A DNA stretch of 64,000 nucleotides from Brevundimonas sp. MYb52 (GCF_002979535.1 NZ_PCPB01000008.1:62001-126000); one strand, 5' to 3'. Positions 45,254 to 54,351 are shown, numbered from the stretch's first letter. Notes: generated by a model from the sequence alone, not told the origin. Program-made: numbers and translations.

Positions 45254-46287
45254 ACCGCGCCACCGCCTTCGCCGCCCATGCGCCCCTGATGGGGGTTCCC
45301 GGCGCCGCTTCGCCTCCCGGCGGAGAGGGCGACTGGTATCGCGGCGCGGGCGGGCTTCGCCTGCGCGCGGCCCTGTGGACGCCGTCGGCCATGGTGGCCA
45401 AGACGCCGCGCGGCACGGTGGTGCTGAGCCCCGGCCGCACCGAGCCGATCGAGAAGTATTTCGAGGTCATCGGCAACTTCCTGGCGCGCGGCTTCTGCGT
45501 TCTGGCCCACGACTGGCGCGGTCAGGGCCTGTCGGCGCGGCTGCTGCCGGACCGGCTGCGCGGCCACGCCCGCGCCGTCGAGGAGTTCCTGGACGACTAC
45601 GCCCGCCTGCTGGACGCCTATGAGGCCAAGGCGCCCAAGCCCTGGATCATGGTCGGCCACTCGATGGGCGGGGCGCTGAACCTGCTGTCGCTCGAGGCCG
45701 GCGAGAGCCGGTTCGCCGGCGCCCTCCTGTCCAGTCCCATGCTGCGCATCAAGACCGGCAAGCGGTCGATGTGGTCGGTCAAGCTGGCGGTGCGGTGGAG
45801 CCTGCGCCACGGCAAGGCGGGCGACTATGTGCTGGATAATCCCGACGATCCCTTCGACCACACCTTCGAGAAGGATGGCCTGACCTCGGATCAGAACCGA
45901 TACGACCTGTGGCGTCAGCAACTGTATGCCTGCCCGCACCTGGCCATCGGCGGTCCGACCTGGGGTTGGCTGGCCTTCGCGCTGGACGCCGGGGAACGGG
46001 CGCTGAAGCCGCGTGCGCTGAAGTCGGTCAAGATCCCCGTCTGCGTGGTTCAGGCCTCCGACGACGACAAGGTGTGGAAGCAGACCAATCGCTGGGCGGC
46101 GCGCCGTCTGGGACGGGGGCGCTATGTCGAGGTGCCGGGCGGCCTGCACGAGGTCATCATGGAGGCCGACCCCCTGCGCGGCGTCTTCCTGGATGAGTTC
46201 GACGCCCTGGCCGGCTATGTCGCCCCCGCCGAAGGGCAGGCCGCGACGCCCGCCCCAGCCCCCACGTCGGGAAAGAGCGCGGCTTAA
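45250..46287 (+). CDS. Alpha/beta hydrolase (lysophospholipase/monoacylglycerol lipase-like)
   Basis: A 345-residue serine hydrolase of the PldB/Hydrolase_4 group. SPGRTEPIEKYFEVIGNFLARGFCVLAHDWRGQGLS, the elbow GHSMGGALNLL (near 137), Asp in VVQASDDDKVW and His in GGLHEVIMEAD complete the triad. No signal peptide is evident, so it is probably cytoplasmic or peripheral. Translation is coupled to the exported methyltransferase-like lipoprotein by a GTGA overlap. Lipid or lysophospholipid is a reasonable substrate guess. Its TAA stop shares a TTAA tetramer with the convergent phosphatase gene. Confidence 0.88.
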   Translation: MNRATAFAAHAPLMGVPGAASPPGGEGDWYRGAGGLRLRAALWTPSAMVAKTPRGTVVLSPGRTEPIEKYFEVIGNFLARGFCVLAHDWRGQGLSARLLPDRLRGHARAVEEFLDDYARLLDAYEAKAPKPWIMVGHSMGGALNLLSLEAGESRFAGALLSSPMLRIKTGKRSMWSVKLAVRWSLRHGKAGDYVLDNPDDPFDHTFEKDGLTSDQNRYDLWRQQLYACPHLAIGGPTWGWLAFALDAGERALKPRALKSVKIPVCVVQASDDDKVWKQTNRWAARRLGRGRYVEVPGGLHEVIMEADPLRGVFLDEFDALAGYVAPAEGQAATPAPAPTSGKSAA

Positions 46288-47060
46288 GCGTTCAGCACCG
46301 CCAGGGCCTGAGCGGTCAGGGCGGCGTCGCCCACCGCCAGGATGCGGCCGTCGCCGTCGGGCGTCTGGCCGGACCAGCCGGTGACACGCCCGCCCGCCGC
46401 CTCGACGACGGGTTTGAGCGCCGACCAGTCCCAGACCTTCAGCTCGGTCTCGGCCACCAGGTCGATGCTGCCGGCCGCCACCATGGCGTAGGCATAGGCG
46501 TCACAGCCCAGGCGGGCCAGGCGGGCCGAGGCGCGCAACCGCGTCCAGGCCTCGCGGTCGGGGCCGACGAAGATGTCAGGGTCGGTGGTGGCGATCAGGG
46601 CGTCGGACAGGGCCGGACAGGCGCGGGTCTTGAGCGGGGTCTCGGCGTCGCCGCGCAGCAGGCGGGCGCCGGAGGGGCCGCCAAGGAAGATCTCGTCGAG
46701 ATAGGGCTGACCGATGGCGCCGATCAGGGGCTGATCGTCATGACGCAGAGCGATCAGGGTGGTCCACAAGGGCAGACCGGCGATGAAGGCGCGGGTGCCG
46801 TCGATGGGGTCCAGCACCCAGACATGGTCGGCGTCAGGACGGTCCTCGCCGTATTCCTCGCCGATGACGCCATGATGCGGATAGCGGGCGGCGATCAGGC
46901 GGCGAATGGCGGCCTCGGCGGCGCGGTCGGCCTCGGTGACGGGGTCGAAGGCGCCGGGCCCCGCCTTGTTCTCCTGCGCGAACTGGCCGCGGAAGAAGGG
47001 CAGGGCCGTGCGCGCGGCCTCATGCGACAGTTCGACGGCGAAGGTTTCCAGTTCGGTCAT
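46284..47060 (-). CDS. hisN: Inositol-monophosphatase family phosphatase (histidinol-phosphatase HisN type)
   Basis: A 258-residue Mg-dependent phosphatase. The metal sites are GEEYGED and VLDPIDGTRAFIAGLP, and the C-terminal one is VWDWSALKPVVEAAGG. DGTRAFIAGLPLWTTLIAL and the overall length match the HisN group that dephosphorylates histidinol phosphate, rather than SuhB (DGTTNF) or CysQ. The start is taken at ATG 47060 (MTELETFA). There is no his operon nearby, as is normal for hisN. It could also act on other sugar or inositol phosphates. Confidence 0.86.
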   Translation of the reverse strand: MTELETFAVELSHEAARTALPFFRGQFAQENKAGPGAFDPVTEADRAAEAAIRRLIAARYPHHGVIGEEYGEDRPDADHVWVLDPIDGTRAFIAGLPLWTTLIALRHDDQPLIGAIGQPYLDEIFLGGPSGARLLRGDAETPLKTRACPALSDALIATTDPDIFVGPDREAWTRLRASARLARLGCDAYAYAMVAAGSIDLVAETELKVWDWSALKPVVEAAGGRVTGWSGQTPDGDGRILAVGDAALTAQALAVLNA

Positions 47061-47115
47061 GCCGAGCAGATACACCGCCCGTCGTCGAGGAGCGAGGGGC
47101 CGGTCTGACGAAGAG

Positions 47116-47418
47116 TCAGGCGGCCTTGCTGCCGGGGTGCAGGCTTTCGGCGCGCACGAAGGGTTCGATGCTGACCGCCGGGACGGCCCGTTCGATGGCT
47201 TCGCCGAGGCCGTCGTAGAAATAGCTGATCGGGGTCTCCAGCGCCTCGGCCAGTTCCCACAGGCGGGCGGCCGATATGCGGTTGGCGCCGCATTCGTATT
47301 TCTGGATCTGCTGGAAGCGCACGCCGACCTGGACGGCGAGCTGCTGCTGGGTCAGGCCCAGAAGGCGACGGCGGCGACGCAGGCGGCGGCCCAGGTGAAG
47401 ATCGATGTCGGCGGCCAT
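47116..47418 (-). CDS. XRE-family HTH regulator
   Basis: A 100-residue DNA-binding protein. The helix-turn-helix is at about residues 18-45 (LGLTQQQLAVQVGVRFQQIQKYECGANRIS), followed by LWELAEALETPISYFYDGL, a typical Cro/CI-type domain of the group common in Caulobacterales and rhizobia. A basic patch RRLRRRRRL lies just before it. GGAGGGG precedes the ATG at 47418. Targets are unknown. It lies upstream of hisN in the same direction, 55 bases apart. Confidence 0.9.
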   Translation of the reverse strand: MAADIDLHLGRRLRRRRRLLGLTQQQLAVQVGVRFQQIQKYECGANRISAARLWELAEALETPISYFYDGLGEAIERAVPAVSIEPFVRAESLHPGSKAA

Positions 47419-47601
47419 GACGGCCCCTCCCTCTGATGATCTGCGCTGTGCCGGTTCGGCACGGCTCAGGCTTCTCGCCGCAAGGGGCGTGCCGTTTTCG
47501 CCTGTCGCGCGAACGGTGAAGCTTATTGAGGGGGGCAGGCAACCTGAGCCGGCGCGGCGCATTACGGTCAAGGCATCACGCCTTTTTACGGGAGGGACAG
47601 A

Positions 47602-47859
47602 ATGAGCGGATTTGGATTCATCGCCTGGATCATCATCGGCATCGTCGCCGGATGGCTGGCGGAAAAGATCATGAAGCGCAGCCACGGCCTGCTGACCAAC
47701 CTGATCGTCGGCGTCATCGGCGCCCTGATCGGCGGCTTCCTGGCCAATAACCTGCTGGGCATCGACGCCTCGGGCAACTGGATCGTCGGCATCATCGTCG
47801 CCACGGTCGGCGCCGTGGTGCTGTTGTTCCTGCTTGGCCTGGTCAAGAAGCGGGCCTGA
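47602..47859 (+). CDS. GlsB/YeaQ/YmgE-family small membrane protein
   Basis: An 85-residue membrane protein. Three hydrophobic segments (FGFIAWIIIGIVAGWLAEKIM, LIVGVIGALIGGFLANNLL and IVGIIVATVGAVVLLFLLGLV), with GxxxG-rich faces, match the transglycosylase-associated/GlsB stress family, often induced by acid or osmotic stress. GGAGGGA lies just upstream of the ATG. Its terminator is shared with the convergent gene. Confidence 0.92.
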   Translation: MSGFGFIAWIIIGIVAGWLAEKIMKRSHGLLTNLIVGVIGALIGGFLANNLLGIDASGNWIVGIIVATVGAVVLLFLLGLVKKRA

Positions 47860-47883
47860 GCCGTTTCCTGAGACTGAACGACA

Positions 47884-47912
47884 AAGGGGCGGCCCATGAC
47901 GGGCCGCCCCTT
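47884..47912. terminator. Bidirectional terminator between convergent genes
   Basis: AAGGGGCGGCCC (47884-47895) pairs perfectly with GGGCCGCCCCTT (47901-47912) around a 5-base loop. It is followed by pyrimidine-rich CTTCTTC on the plus strand and TTTGTC on the minus strand, serving both flanking genes. Confidence 0.85.
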
Positions 47913-47932
47913 CTTCATTCCGACCCGAGGGA

Positions 47933-48382
47933 TCAGGCGGTCGGTTCGTCGGCCGGCGGCTCCACCGGCTCGGCCGGAGGCGCGTCCGTGGCGTCAGCCG
48001 GCGGAGTCGCTTCGGCCGGGGCCTCGCCGCCGATCGGAGCGGCGGCCTGGAAGTCGGCCAGGCTGGCGTTGACGACGATGGCGTCGCCGTCCTGGCGGAT
48101 GCCGGCGACCGGCACCGGGCGGACGGAGCCATCGGCGCCGCGCACGGTCAGTTCCTGGCCCGAGGCGCCGTTCTGGGCGCCGACCAGCTTGCCGAGCTCC
48201 GAACCGTCGGCGCTCTTGACCGTGGCGCCAGGCGTCAGGGTCAGGCTCTGGGGTTGTGCCGCAGGCGCCTCAGCGGTAGCCGGTTCGGGCGTCTGCGGCG
48301 TCGTGGCGTCTTGTGCGAGCACAGGGGCGGCGAAGAGGAAGGCGCCGGCGATGCCGGTGAGCAGGGCGGTCTTGCGGATCAT
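47933..48382 (-). CDS. Secreted Pro/Ala-rich hypothetical protein
   Basis: A 149-residue protein with a signal peptide (MIRKTALLTGIAGAFLFAAPVLAQ). A small folded part lies at about 46-112 (LTLTPGATVKSADGSELGKLVGAQNG ... VRPVPVAGIRQDGDAIVVNASLADF), which looks like a PRC-barrel-like beta domain. Both ends are low-complexity Pro/Ala/Glu stretches. Probably periplasmic; function unknown. It converges with the GlsB-like gene. Confidence 0.78.
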   Translation of the reverse strand: MIRKTALLTGIAGAFLFAAPVLAQDATTPQTPEPATAEAPAAQPQSLTLTPGATVKSADGSELGKLVGAQNGASGQELTVRGADGSVRPVPVAGIRQDGDAIVVNASLADFQAAAPIGGEAPAEATPPADATDAPPAEPVEPPADEPTA

Positions 48383-48529
48383 GAGGTTACTCCGGTCAAG
48401 CGAGTCTGGCGCTCGCGAAAAGGTGAACTCGCTGCATTTCAGATTGTTTCACCTGCCCAGAAATGACCTTTTCAGCGCCCCAAACCGCCGATTCTTGCTC
48501 TATGACGGGCGCACACCCCGAGAGGACGA

Positions 48530-50194
48530 ATGACAGCGACGAAACGACAGGGCGGAGCCGGGCGAATCCTCCAGCGACTGGGAGGCCTTGCCTATGAGTT
48601 GACGCCCCAGGTCTTCGCCGTAGCCTCCTTCATTCTGGGCGCGATCATGCTGTTGTCGGCGGCGACCCCGGCCTTCACCGGACGGCTGCAGCTGCTGGAC
48701 CGGATCTCGGCCCCCATCGTGATCGACCTGTCGCATTTCGGCGCCAGCGTGACCGGCTTCCTGTTGCTGCTCGTGTCGGCGGGGCTGTGGCGCCGACGGC
48801 GGGGCGCCTATTACGCCGCCCTGTTCGGCCTGATGCTGGGGGCGGTCTTCTCGCTGATGAAGGGCCTGGACTGGGAAGAGGCGGCCGAGCTGACCCTGGC
48901 GGCGGCCCTGCTGCTGCCGTGCCGGGCGGCCTTCAACCGGCGGTCGCGTCTGGGCGAACCCTTGAGGCCCGGCTGGCTGCTGATGCTGGCGGCCGCCGTC
49001 GTGGCCATGCTTTGGCTTGGCTTCTTCGCCTATCGCGACACGGCCTATACCGATGAGCTGTGGTGGACCTTTCTGACGGACAAGCAGGCCTCGGGCTTCC
49101 TGCGGGCGGGCGCCGTGCTGGCGATCCTGACCCTGGCGGTGGCGGTGCGCTCCTTGCTGACGGCGCCGGGCGCGCGCAGCCACGGCCCGGCCGGTCCGGC
49201 CGACATCGAGCGCGCCCGCGCGGCCCTGCTGGAGGCCGACACGGCCGCGCCCGAGGCGGGCTTGGCCCTGCTGGGCGACAAGGCCCTGTTGTTCAGTCCC
49301 TCGGGGCGCAGCTTCATCGCCTATCGCGTGCGGGGGCGGCGCTGGATCGCCATGGGCGAGGCGGCGGGGCTGAAGGCGGAACGACTGGAACTGCTGTGGG
49401 CCTTCGCCGAGATGGCCGACAGCTATGGCGGCACGCCGGTCTTCTATTCGGTCGGCGAGGGCATGCTGGCGGATCTGGCCACCCTGGGCTTGGCCGTGCG
49501 CAAGGTCGGCGAGGCGGCCGTCATCGACGCCGAGCATTTCTCGACCGAGGGCAAGGGCAAGCAGAACCTGCGGACCGCTGTGAACCGGGCCGAGCGCGAG
49601 GGCGCGACCTTCGAGGTGCTGGCGCCGGGCGCCGTTCGGCCGCTGGAGGCCGAGCTTCGGGCGGTGTCTGACGCCTGGCTGGATCACCACAACGGATCGG
49701 AGAAGGCTTTTTCGCTGGGCCGTTTCGACATCGATTATCTGGATCGTTCGCCGGTCGCCGTGGCCTGGGAGGAAGGGCGGATCGTGGCCTTCGCCAACCT
49801 GCTGGTCGGGGCGAAGGGCGAGGAGGTCATGATCGACCTGATGCGTCATGACCCGGAGGGGCCGCACGGGATCATGGACTATCTGTTCACCCGCACGGCC
49901 CAGTGGGCGCGGGCGGAGGGCTTCAAGCGGTTCGACCTGGGCATGGCGCCCCTGTCGGGTCTGGAGGACCGGCGCCTGGCCCCCGTCTTCGCCCGCGTCG
50001 GCGCCCTGGTGTTCGAGGAGGGCGGGGCGGTCTACGGCTTCCAGGGTCTGCGCGCCTACAAGTCCAAGTTCGGGCCGGACTGGCGGCCGAAATTCATCGC
50101 CGCCTCGACCTCGACCCCTCTAGCCCTGGCCCTGCTGGATGTGGCCCTGCTGACCAGCGGCGGCTGGCTGGGGCTGCTGGGGGTGAGGAAGTAG
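48530..50194 (+). CDS. MprF-like protein: short membrane region plus DUF2156 lysyltransferase domain
   Basis: A 554-residue protein. About six membrane helices occupy residues 25-210 (FAVASFILGAIMLLSA, LSHFGASVTGFLLLLVSAGLW, YAALFGLMLGAVFSL, LLMLAAAVVAMLWLGFFAY and others). The C-terminal domain (about 225-545) matches the phosphatidylglycerol lysyltransferase fold, with LALLGDKALLFSPSGRSFIAYRV, ENxxTAVNRAEREG-like NLRTAVNRAEREGATF, MIDLMRHDPEGPHGIMDYLF and RFDLGMAPLSG. Such proteins add lysine or alanine from aminoacyl-tRNA to phosphatidylglycerol, lowering membrane charge. The membrane part is roughly half that of full MprF, so a lipid-flipping role is less sure. It is divergent from the secreted-protein gene. 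Confidence 0.85.
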   Translation: MTATKRQGGAGRILQRLGGLAYELTPQVFAVASFILGAIMLLSAATPAFTGRLQLLDRISAPIVIDLSHFGASVTGFLLLLVSAGLWRRRRGAYYAALFGLMLGAVFSLMKGLDWEEAAELTLAAALLLPCRAAFNRRSRLGEPLRPGWLLMLAAAVVAMLWLGFFAYRDTAYTDELWWTFLTDKQASGFLRAGAVLAILTLAVAVRSLLTAPGARSHGPAGPADIERARAALLEADTAAPEAGLALLGDKALLFSPSGRSFIAYRVRGRRWIAMGEAAGLKAERLELLWAFAEMADSYGGTPVFYSVGEGMLADLATLGLAVRKVGEAAVIDAEHFSTEGKGKQNLRTAVNRAEREGATFEVLAPGAVRPLEAELRAVSDAWLDHHNGSEKAFSLGRFDIDYLDRSPVAVAWEEGRIVAFANLLVGAKGEEVMIDLMRHDPEGPHGIMDYLFTRTAQWARAEGFKRFDLGMAPLSGLEDRRLAPVFARVGALVFEEGGAVYGFQGLRAYKSKFGPDWRPKFIAASTSTPLALALLDVALLTSGGWLGLLGVRK

Positions 50195-50238
50195 AAGTCT
50201 GCAGCCCTCTCCCATCGGGAGAGGGAGTAGAAAGCGCG

Positions 50239-50308
50239 CTTCAAGCAGCCCGAAGGGCGGCAGGTCCAACCAAGACGGCCTCAAGCAGCCCGAAGGGCGG
50301 TAGGCCCA
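50239..50308. repeat. Two direct copies of the short palindromic repeat
   Basis: TCAAGCAGCCCGAAGGGCGG occurs exactly at 50241-50260 and again at 50281-50300, 40 bases apart. Each copy is an inverted GCCC/GGGC hairpin, and the second is flanked by GGCC/GGCCC arms. They lie between the convergent MprF-like and typA genes. Confidence 0.85.
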
Positions 50309-50323
50309 AGCAAGAGGGCCCAA

Positions 50324-50352
50324 CAAAAAAGGCGGCCCTTGCGGACCGCCTT
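50324..50352 (-). terminator. Terminator of typA
   Basis: On the minus strand AAGGCGGTCC and GGGCCGCCTT (50352-50329) form a 10-bp stem with one mismatch around GCAA, then a run of six Ts. It lies 23 bases after the typA stop. Confidence 0.9.
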
Positions 50353-50375
50353 CTTCGTTTCGGTTGTCGTCAGCC

Positions 50376-52208
50376 TTAGTCCGGCTTGACGCGCTTCTTG
50401 CGGAACGAGGGGTTCAGAACCGCCTTGCGAAGACGGATCGACTTGGGCGTCACTTCGACCAGTTCGTCTTCTTCGATGTAGGCGATGGCCTGTTCCAGCG
50501 ACATCGCGCGCGGCGGGGTCAGGCGAACCGACTCGTCCTTGCCGGCGGCGCGGACGTTGGTCAGTTGCTTGCCCTTGATCGGGTTGACGTCCAGGTCGTC
50601 CCAACGGCTGTTCTCGCCGATGATCATGCCCTGATAGGTCTTCTCGCCGGCGCCGACGAACATGACGCCGCGGTCTTCCAGGTTCCACAGGGCGAAGGCG
50701 GCGGTGTCGCCGTCCGAGTTCGAGATCAGCACGCCCTTCAGACGGCCCTCGATGGCGCCCTTGTGCGGCTCATAGTGCGAGAAGACGCGGTTCAGCACGC
50801 CCGAACCGCGCGTGTCGGTCAGGAACTCGCCCTGATAGCCGATCAGCGAACGCGAGGGGCACTTCAGCTGGATGCGGGTCTTGCCGGCGCCCGACGGACC
50901 CATGTCGGTCATCTCGGCCTTACGGGCCGACAGCTTCTCGATGACGATGCCCGAGAACTCGTCGTCGACGTCGACCATGACGTCTTCGATCGGCTCCAGC
51001 TTCTCGCCGTTCTCGCCGGTCTGGAAGACCACGCGCGGACGCGAGATCGAGACCTCGAAGCCTTCGCGGCGCATGTTTTCGATCAGAACGCCCAACTGCA
51101 GTTCGCCACGGCCGGCGACCTCATAGGCGTCGCCGCCTTCGGTCGTGGTGACGCGGATGGCGACGTTGGCTTCGGCTTCCTTCAGCAGGCGGTCGCGGAT
51201 GACGCGCGACTGGACCTTGTCGCCTTCGCGACCGGCCAGCGGGCTGTCGTTGACCGAGACGGTCATCGAGATGGTCGGCGGGTCGATCGGTTGCGCCGGC
51301 AGGGCGTCGACGACTTCCATGGCGCACAGGGTGTCGGCCACGGTGGCCTTGGACATGCCGGCGATGGCGACGATGTCGCCTGCTTCCGAACCCTCGTCCA
51401 GGGCCTGACGCTTCAGGCCGCGGAAGGCCAGAACCTTGGTGATGCGGCCGCGCTCGATTTCCTTGCCGTCACGGTCCAGGGCGTGGATGGCCATGCCGGG
51501 AACGGCCTTGCCGCTCTGGATGCGGCCGGTCAGCAGGCGGCCCAGGAAGGGGTCGCTTTCGATCAGCACGTTCAGCATCTGGAACGGCTTGTCCTTGTTT
51601 TCCTGCACCTTGGGCGCGGGAACGTGGTCGACGATCAGGTCGAACAGCGGGTGCAGGTTGTCGTTGGGGACGTTCAGGTCCAGCGTCGCCCAGCCCGAAC
51701 GGCCCGAGGCGTAGATGTGCGGGAAGTCCAGTTGCTCGTCCGTCGCGCCGATGGCGGCGAACAGGTCGAAGGTCTCGTTGTGGACGCGGTCCGGGTCAGC
51801 GTGGGCGCGGTCGACCTTGTTGATGCAGAGGATCGGACGCAGGCCCATCTTCAGCGCCTTGGTCAGCACGAACTTGGTCTGGGGCATGACGCCCTCTTCG
51901 GCGTCGACCAGGATGACGCAGCCGTCCACCATGCCCAGGATGCGCTCGACTTCACCGCCGAAGTCGGCGTGGCCGGGGGTGTCGATGATGTTGATGCGGG
52001 TTTCGCCGGCCTTGCCGTTCCAGAGCACCGAGGTGCACTTGGCCAGGATGGTGATGCCGCGCTCTTTTTCCTGGTCGCCCGAGTCCATGGCGCGCTCAGT
52101 GGTCGCCTCGTTGGCTCGGAAGACGCCGGACTGAGCCAGCAGCTGGTCAACCATGGTGGTCTTGCCGTGGTCAACGTGGGCGATGATAGCGACGTTACGA
52201 AGGTTCAT
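50376..52208 (-). CDS. typA: Ribosome-binding GTPase TypA/BipA
   Basis: A 610-residue translational GTPase that associates with ribosomes and supports 50S assembly and growth under stress or cold. G1 is AHVDHGKT, G2 lies in [12 protein letters not shown]3 is [13 protein letters not shown] and G4 is CINKVDR. Later domains include [29 protein letters not shown] and the C-terminal [15 protein letters not shown] tail special to BipA. The ATG at 52208 ([14 protein letters not shown]) is chosen by family length; a GTG 30 bases earlier is possible and neither has a strong ribosome site. Confidence 0.95.
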   Translation of the reverse strand: MNLRNVAIIAHVDHGKTTMVDQLLAQSGVFRANEATTERAMDSGDQEKERGITILAKCTSVLWNGKAGETRINIIDTPGHADFGGEVERILGMVDGCVILVDAEEGVMPQTKFVLTKALKMGLRPILCINKVDRAHADPDRVHNETFDLFAAIGATDEQLDFPHIYASGRSGWATLDLNVPNDNLHPLFDLIVDHVPAPKVQENKDKPFQMLNVLIESDPFLGRLLTGRIQSGKAVPGMAIHALDRDGKEIERGRITKVLAFRGLKRQALDEGSEAGDIVAIAGMSKATVADTLCAMEVVDALPAQPIDPPTISMTVSVNDSPLAGREGDKVQSRVIRDRLLKEAEANVAIRVTTTEGGDAYEVAGRGELQLGVLIENMRREGFEVSISRPRVVFQTGENGEKLEPIEDVMVDVDDEFSGIVIEKLSARKAEMTDMGPSGAGKTRIQLKCPSRSLIGYQGEFLTDTRGSGVLNRVFSHYEPHKGAIEGRLKGVLISNSDGDTAAFALWNLEDRGVMFVGAGEKTYQGMIIGENSRWDDLDVNPIKGKQLTNVRAAGKDESVRLTPPRAMSLEQAIAYIEEDELVEVTPKSIRLRKAVLNPSFRKKRVKPD

Positions 52209-52336
52209 TTCGGGCTCGGGCGGACTGTGTTCGGCCACGGAAGTCCGGGCCGCTGCAAGATGCGGAAAGCGGGAAGGAAGCGGCGCCTCTTACAGCCCTA
52301 TCGACCGAAAGGCCAGCGGGGCGGTTCGATTGTGCG

Positions 52337-53398
52337 TCAGGCGGGTAAAATGAGCACGATCGTCGCCAGCGCAAGCGCGCCGATCAGAAGGGCCGACAGG
52401 GCGGCCACGGCGGCCACGCGCGGCCCGGCGCGGACGACGGCGCGCGGATCGACCATCAGACCCAGGGCGGCCATGGCGATCAGGGTCATGGCGGTCACGC
52501 CGGCCTGCAGCGGGGGCAGCACGACCTCGGGGATCAGGCCCGTCGAGCGCAGACCCATCAGGATCAGGAAGACGATGATGAACCAGGGGGCCATGTGGTG
52601 CAGCTTGGGCCGCTTGGCGCCTTCGACTTTTCCAGAACGCATCAGGCCCAGGACCAGGCAGACCGGGCCCAGCATCAGGACGCGGACCAGTTTGACGATC
52701 GCGCCGGTCTGGACAGCCAGCAGTCCGGCGGGGGCGGCGGCGGCCAGGACCTGGGGCACCGCATAGACGGTCAGACCGGCCAGGACGCCGACCTTGGTGG
52801 CGTCAAAGCCCGCCAACGCCCCGACGACGGGGACCAGCAGGACCACGGCGATGCCGAGGACGGCGGTGAAGCCGATGGCGGCGGCCACGTCCTCGCCCTC
52901 GGCCTCGATCACCGGGGCGACGGCGGCGATGGCCGAGTTGCCGCAGATGGCGTTGCCGCAGGCCACCAGAAGCGCCATGGCCGGCGGCAGGCCGAAGGCG
53001 CGGCCCAGGGCATAGCCGCCGACGATGGCCAGAACGACCACGCCGACGATGGCCAGCAGCAGGATGGGGCCCAGGGCCATGACGGCGGCGCCCGACACGG
53101 TGGCGCCCAGCAGGGCGACGGCGACCTCCAGCAGAGTCTTGGCGCTGAACTGCACACCGGGCGCCCAGACGCTGGACGGGGTCCAGAACAGGCGCAGGCC
53201 CGCCCCCATCAAGATGGCGATGACCAGACCCTCGACCCAGGGATGGCCGAAAAGGTTGGTCTCGATGATCTGCAGCCCATAGGCGACCGCGCCGACCCCG
53301 GCGCTCAGCAGGACGCCGGGCAGCAGGCGGGCCAGACCCTGAAACAGATCGGTCGGGCCGTGGTGGGCGTGGGTGCTGGAATGATGGGCGGTCGTCAT
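52337..53398 (-). CDS. yeiH: YeiH/UPF0324-family membrane protein (putative sulfate exporter)
   Basis: A 353-residue inner membrane protein with about ten helices. NLFGHPWVEGLVIAILMGAGLR, ALLVACGNAICGNSAIAAVAPVI and FIIVFLILMGLRSTGLIP mark the YeiH family, annotated as putative sulfate exporters and linked to cysteine or sulfite stress. A histidine-rich N-terminus (HHSSTHAHHGPTD) precedes the first helix and might bind metal. It is divergent from a LysR regulator, the same layout as yeiH-yeiE in E. coli, where the regulator responds to sulfite. Confidence 0.88.
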   Translation of the reverse strand: MTTAHHSSTHAHHGPTDLFQGLARLLPGVLLSAGVGAVAYGLQIIETNLFGHPWVEGLVIAILMGAGLRLFWTPSSVWAPGVQFSAKTLLEVAVALLGATVSGAAVMALGPILLLAIVGVVVLAIVGGYALGRAFGLPPAMALLVACGNAICGNSAIAAVAPVIEAEGEDVAAAIGFTAVLGIAVVLLVPVVGALAGFDATKVGVLAGLTVYAVPQVLAAAAPAGLLAVQTGAIVKLVRVLMLGPVCLVLGLMRSGKVEGAKRPKLHHMAPWFIIVFLILMGLRSTGLIPEVVLPPLQAGVTAMTLIAMAALGLMVDPRAVVRAGPRVAAVAALSALLIGALALATIVLILPA

Positions 53399-53455
53399 GA
53401 CGGCGCATCATCTGCTCCGTCGTCTGATCGTTCCAACGGATAGTTCTGGATTTAA

Positions 53456-53474
53456 CAATCGATAAAAGCGATTG
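53456..53474. promoter_or_regulatory. Inverted repeat in the yeiH-lysR divergent region
   Basis: CAATCG (53456-53461) and CGATTG (53469-53474) flank ATAAAAG. The site sits seven bases before the LysR start and 58 bases from yeiH in an A/T-rich patch, as expected of a LysR-type operator controlling both genes. Binding is inferred from position and symmetry only. Confidence 0.5.
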
Positions 53475-53481
53475 ATTGGCC

Positions 53482-54351
53482 ATGACCTTGGAACAGCTCC
53501 GCATCTTTGTCGCCGTGGCCGAGCGCCTGCACATGACGCGGGCGGCGGAGGCGCTGCACCTGACCCAGTCGGCGGTCAGCGCGGCGGTGGCGGCGCTGGA
53601 GGCGCGGCACGGGACCCAGCTGTTCGACCGGGTCGGACGGGGGCTGGCGCTGAACGCGGCAGGGGCCGCCTTCCTGCCCGAGGCCCGCGCCGTGCTGGCC
53701 CAGGCCGAGGCGGCGGAGCAGGCGCTGGACGATCTGGCCGGGTTGAAGCGCGGCTCGGTGCGGCTGTTCGCCAGCCAGACCATCGCCGCCTATTGGTTGC
53801 CGCCGCGCATGGCGGCCTTTGCCCGGGCCCATCCGGAGATCCAACTGCACCTGTCGATCGGCAATACGCACCGGGTGGTCGAGGCGGTGCTGGCGGGCGA
53901 GGCGGAACTGGGCCTGATCGAGGGGGCGTTCGAGGCGTCCCGGGTCGAGAAGGTGCGGATCGACGCCGACCGGCTTGTGGTGGTGGCGGCGCCGGGGCAT
54001 CCCTTGGCCGGGCGAATCGAGGCGCTATCGGCGGCGGAGCTGAAGGCGCTGGACTGGGTGCTGCGCGAGGAGGGGTCTGGGACGCGCAGCGAGTTCGAGG
54101 CGGCGCTGCCGCGCGGCGTGGCGGGAAGCTTGCGGGCGGTCCTGACCCTGCCGTCCAACGAGGCCATCCTGTCGGCGGTGGCGGCGGGGGGGCTGGTCAC
54201 GGCGATCTCGGAACTGGCCGCCCAGCCCCTGATCGAGGCGGGGCGGCTGGTTCGTCTGCCGCTCGAACTGCCCGAGCGGCCGTTTCATCTGCTGCGCCAC
54301 CGCGAACGGCGGCCCAGTCGCGCCGCGGAAGCTTTTGCTTCCGCGCTGTGA
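53482..54351 (+). CDS. LysR-family regulator (YeiE-like)
   Basis: A 289-residue transcription regulator. The winged HTH is residues 1-60 (MTLEQLRIFVAVAERLHMTRAAEALHLTQSAVSAAVAALE). The effector domain runs about 88-285 (GSVRLFASQTIAAYWLPPRMAAFARAHPEIQLHLSIGNT). Position next to and divergent from yeiH supports a YeiE-type role sensing sulfite or a related compound. The ATG at 53482 is used; a TTG six bases earlier adds only two residues. A CGGAGGC/GCCTCCG hairpin follows the stop near 54360-54378. Confidence 0.9.
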   Translation: MTLEQLRIFVAVAERLHMTRAAEALHLTQSAVSAAVAALEARHGTQLFDRVGRGLALNAAGAAFLPEARAVLAQAEAAEQALDDLAGLKRGSVRLFASQTIAAYWLPPRMAAFARAHPEIQLHLSIGNTHRVVEAVLAGEAELGLIEGAFEASRVEKVRIDADRLVVVAAPGHPLAGRIEALSAAELKALDWVLREEGSGTRSEFEAALPRGVAGSLRAVLTLPSNEAILSAVAAGGLVTAISELAAQPLIEAGRLVRLPLELPERPFHLLRHRERRPSRAAEAFASAL

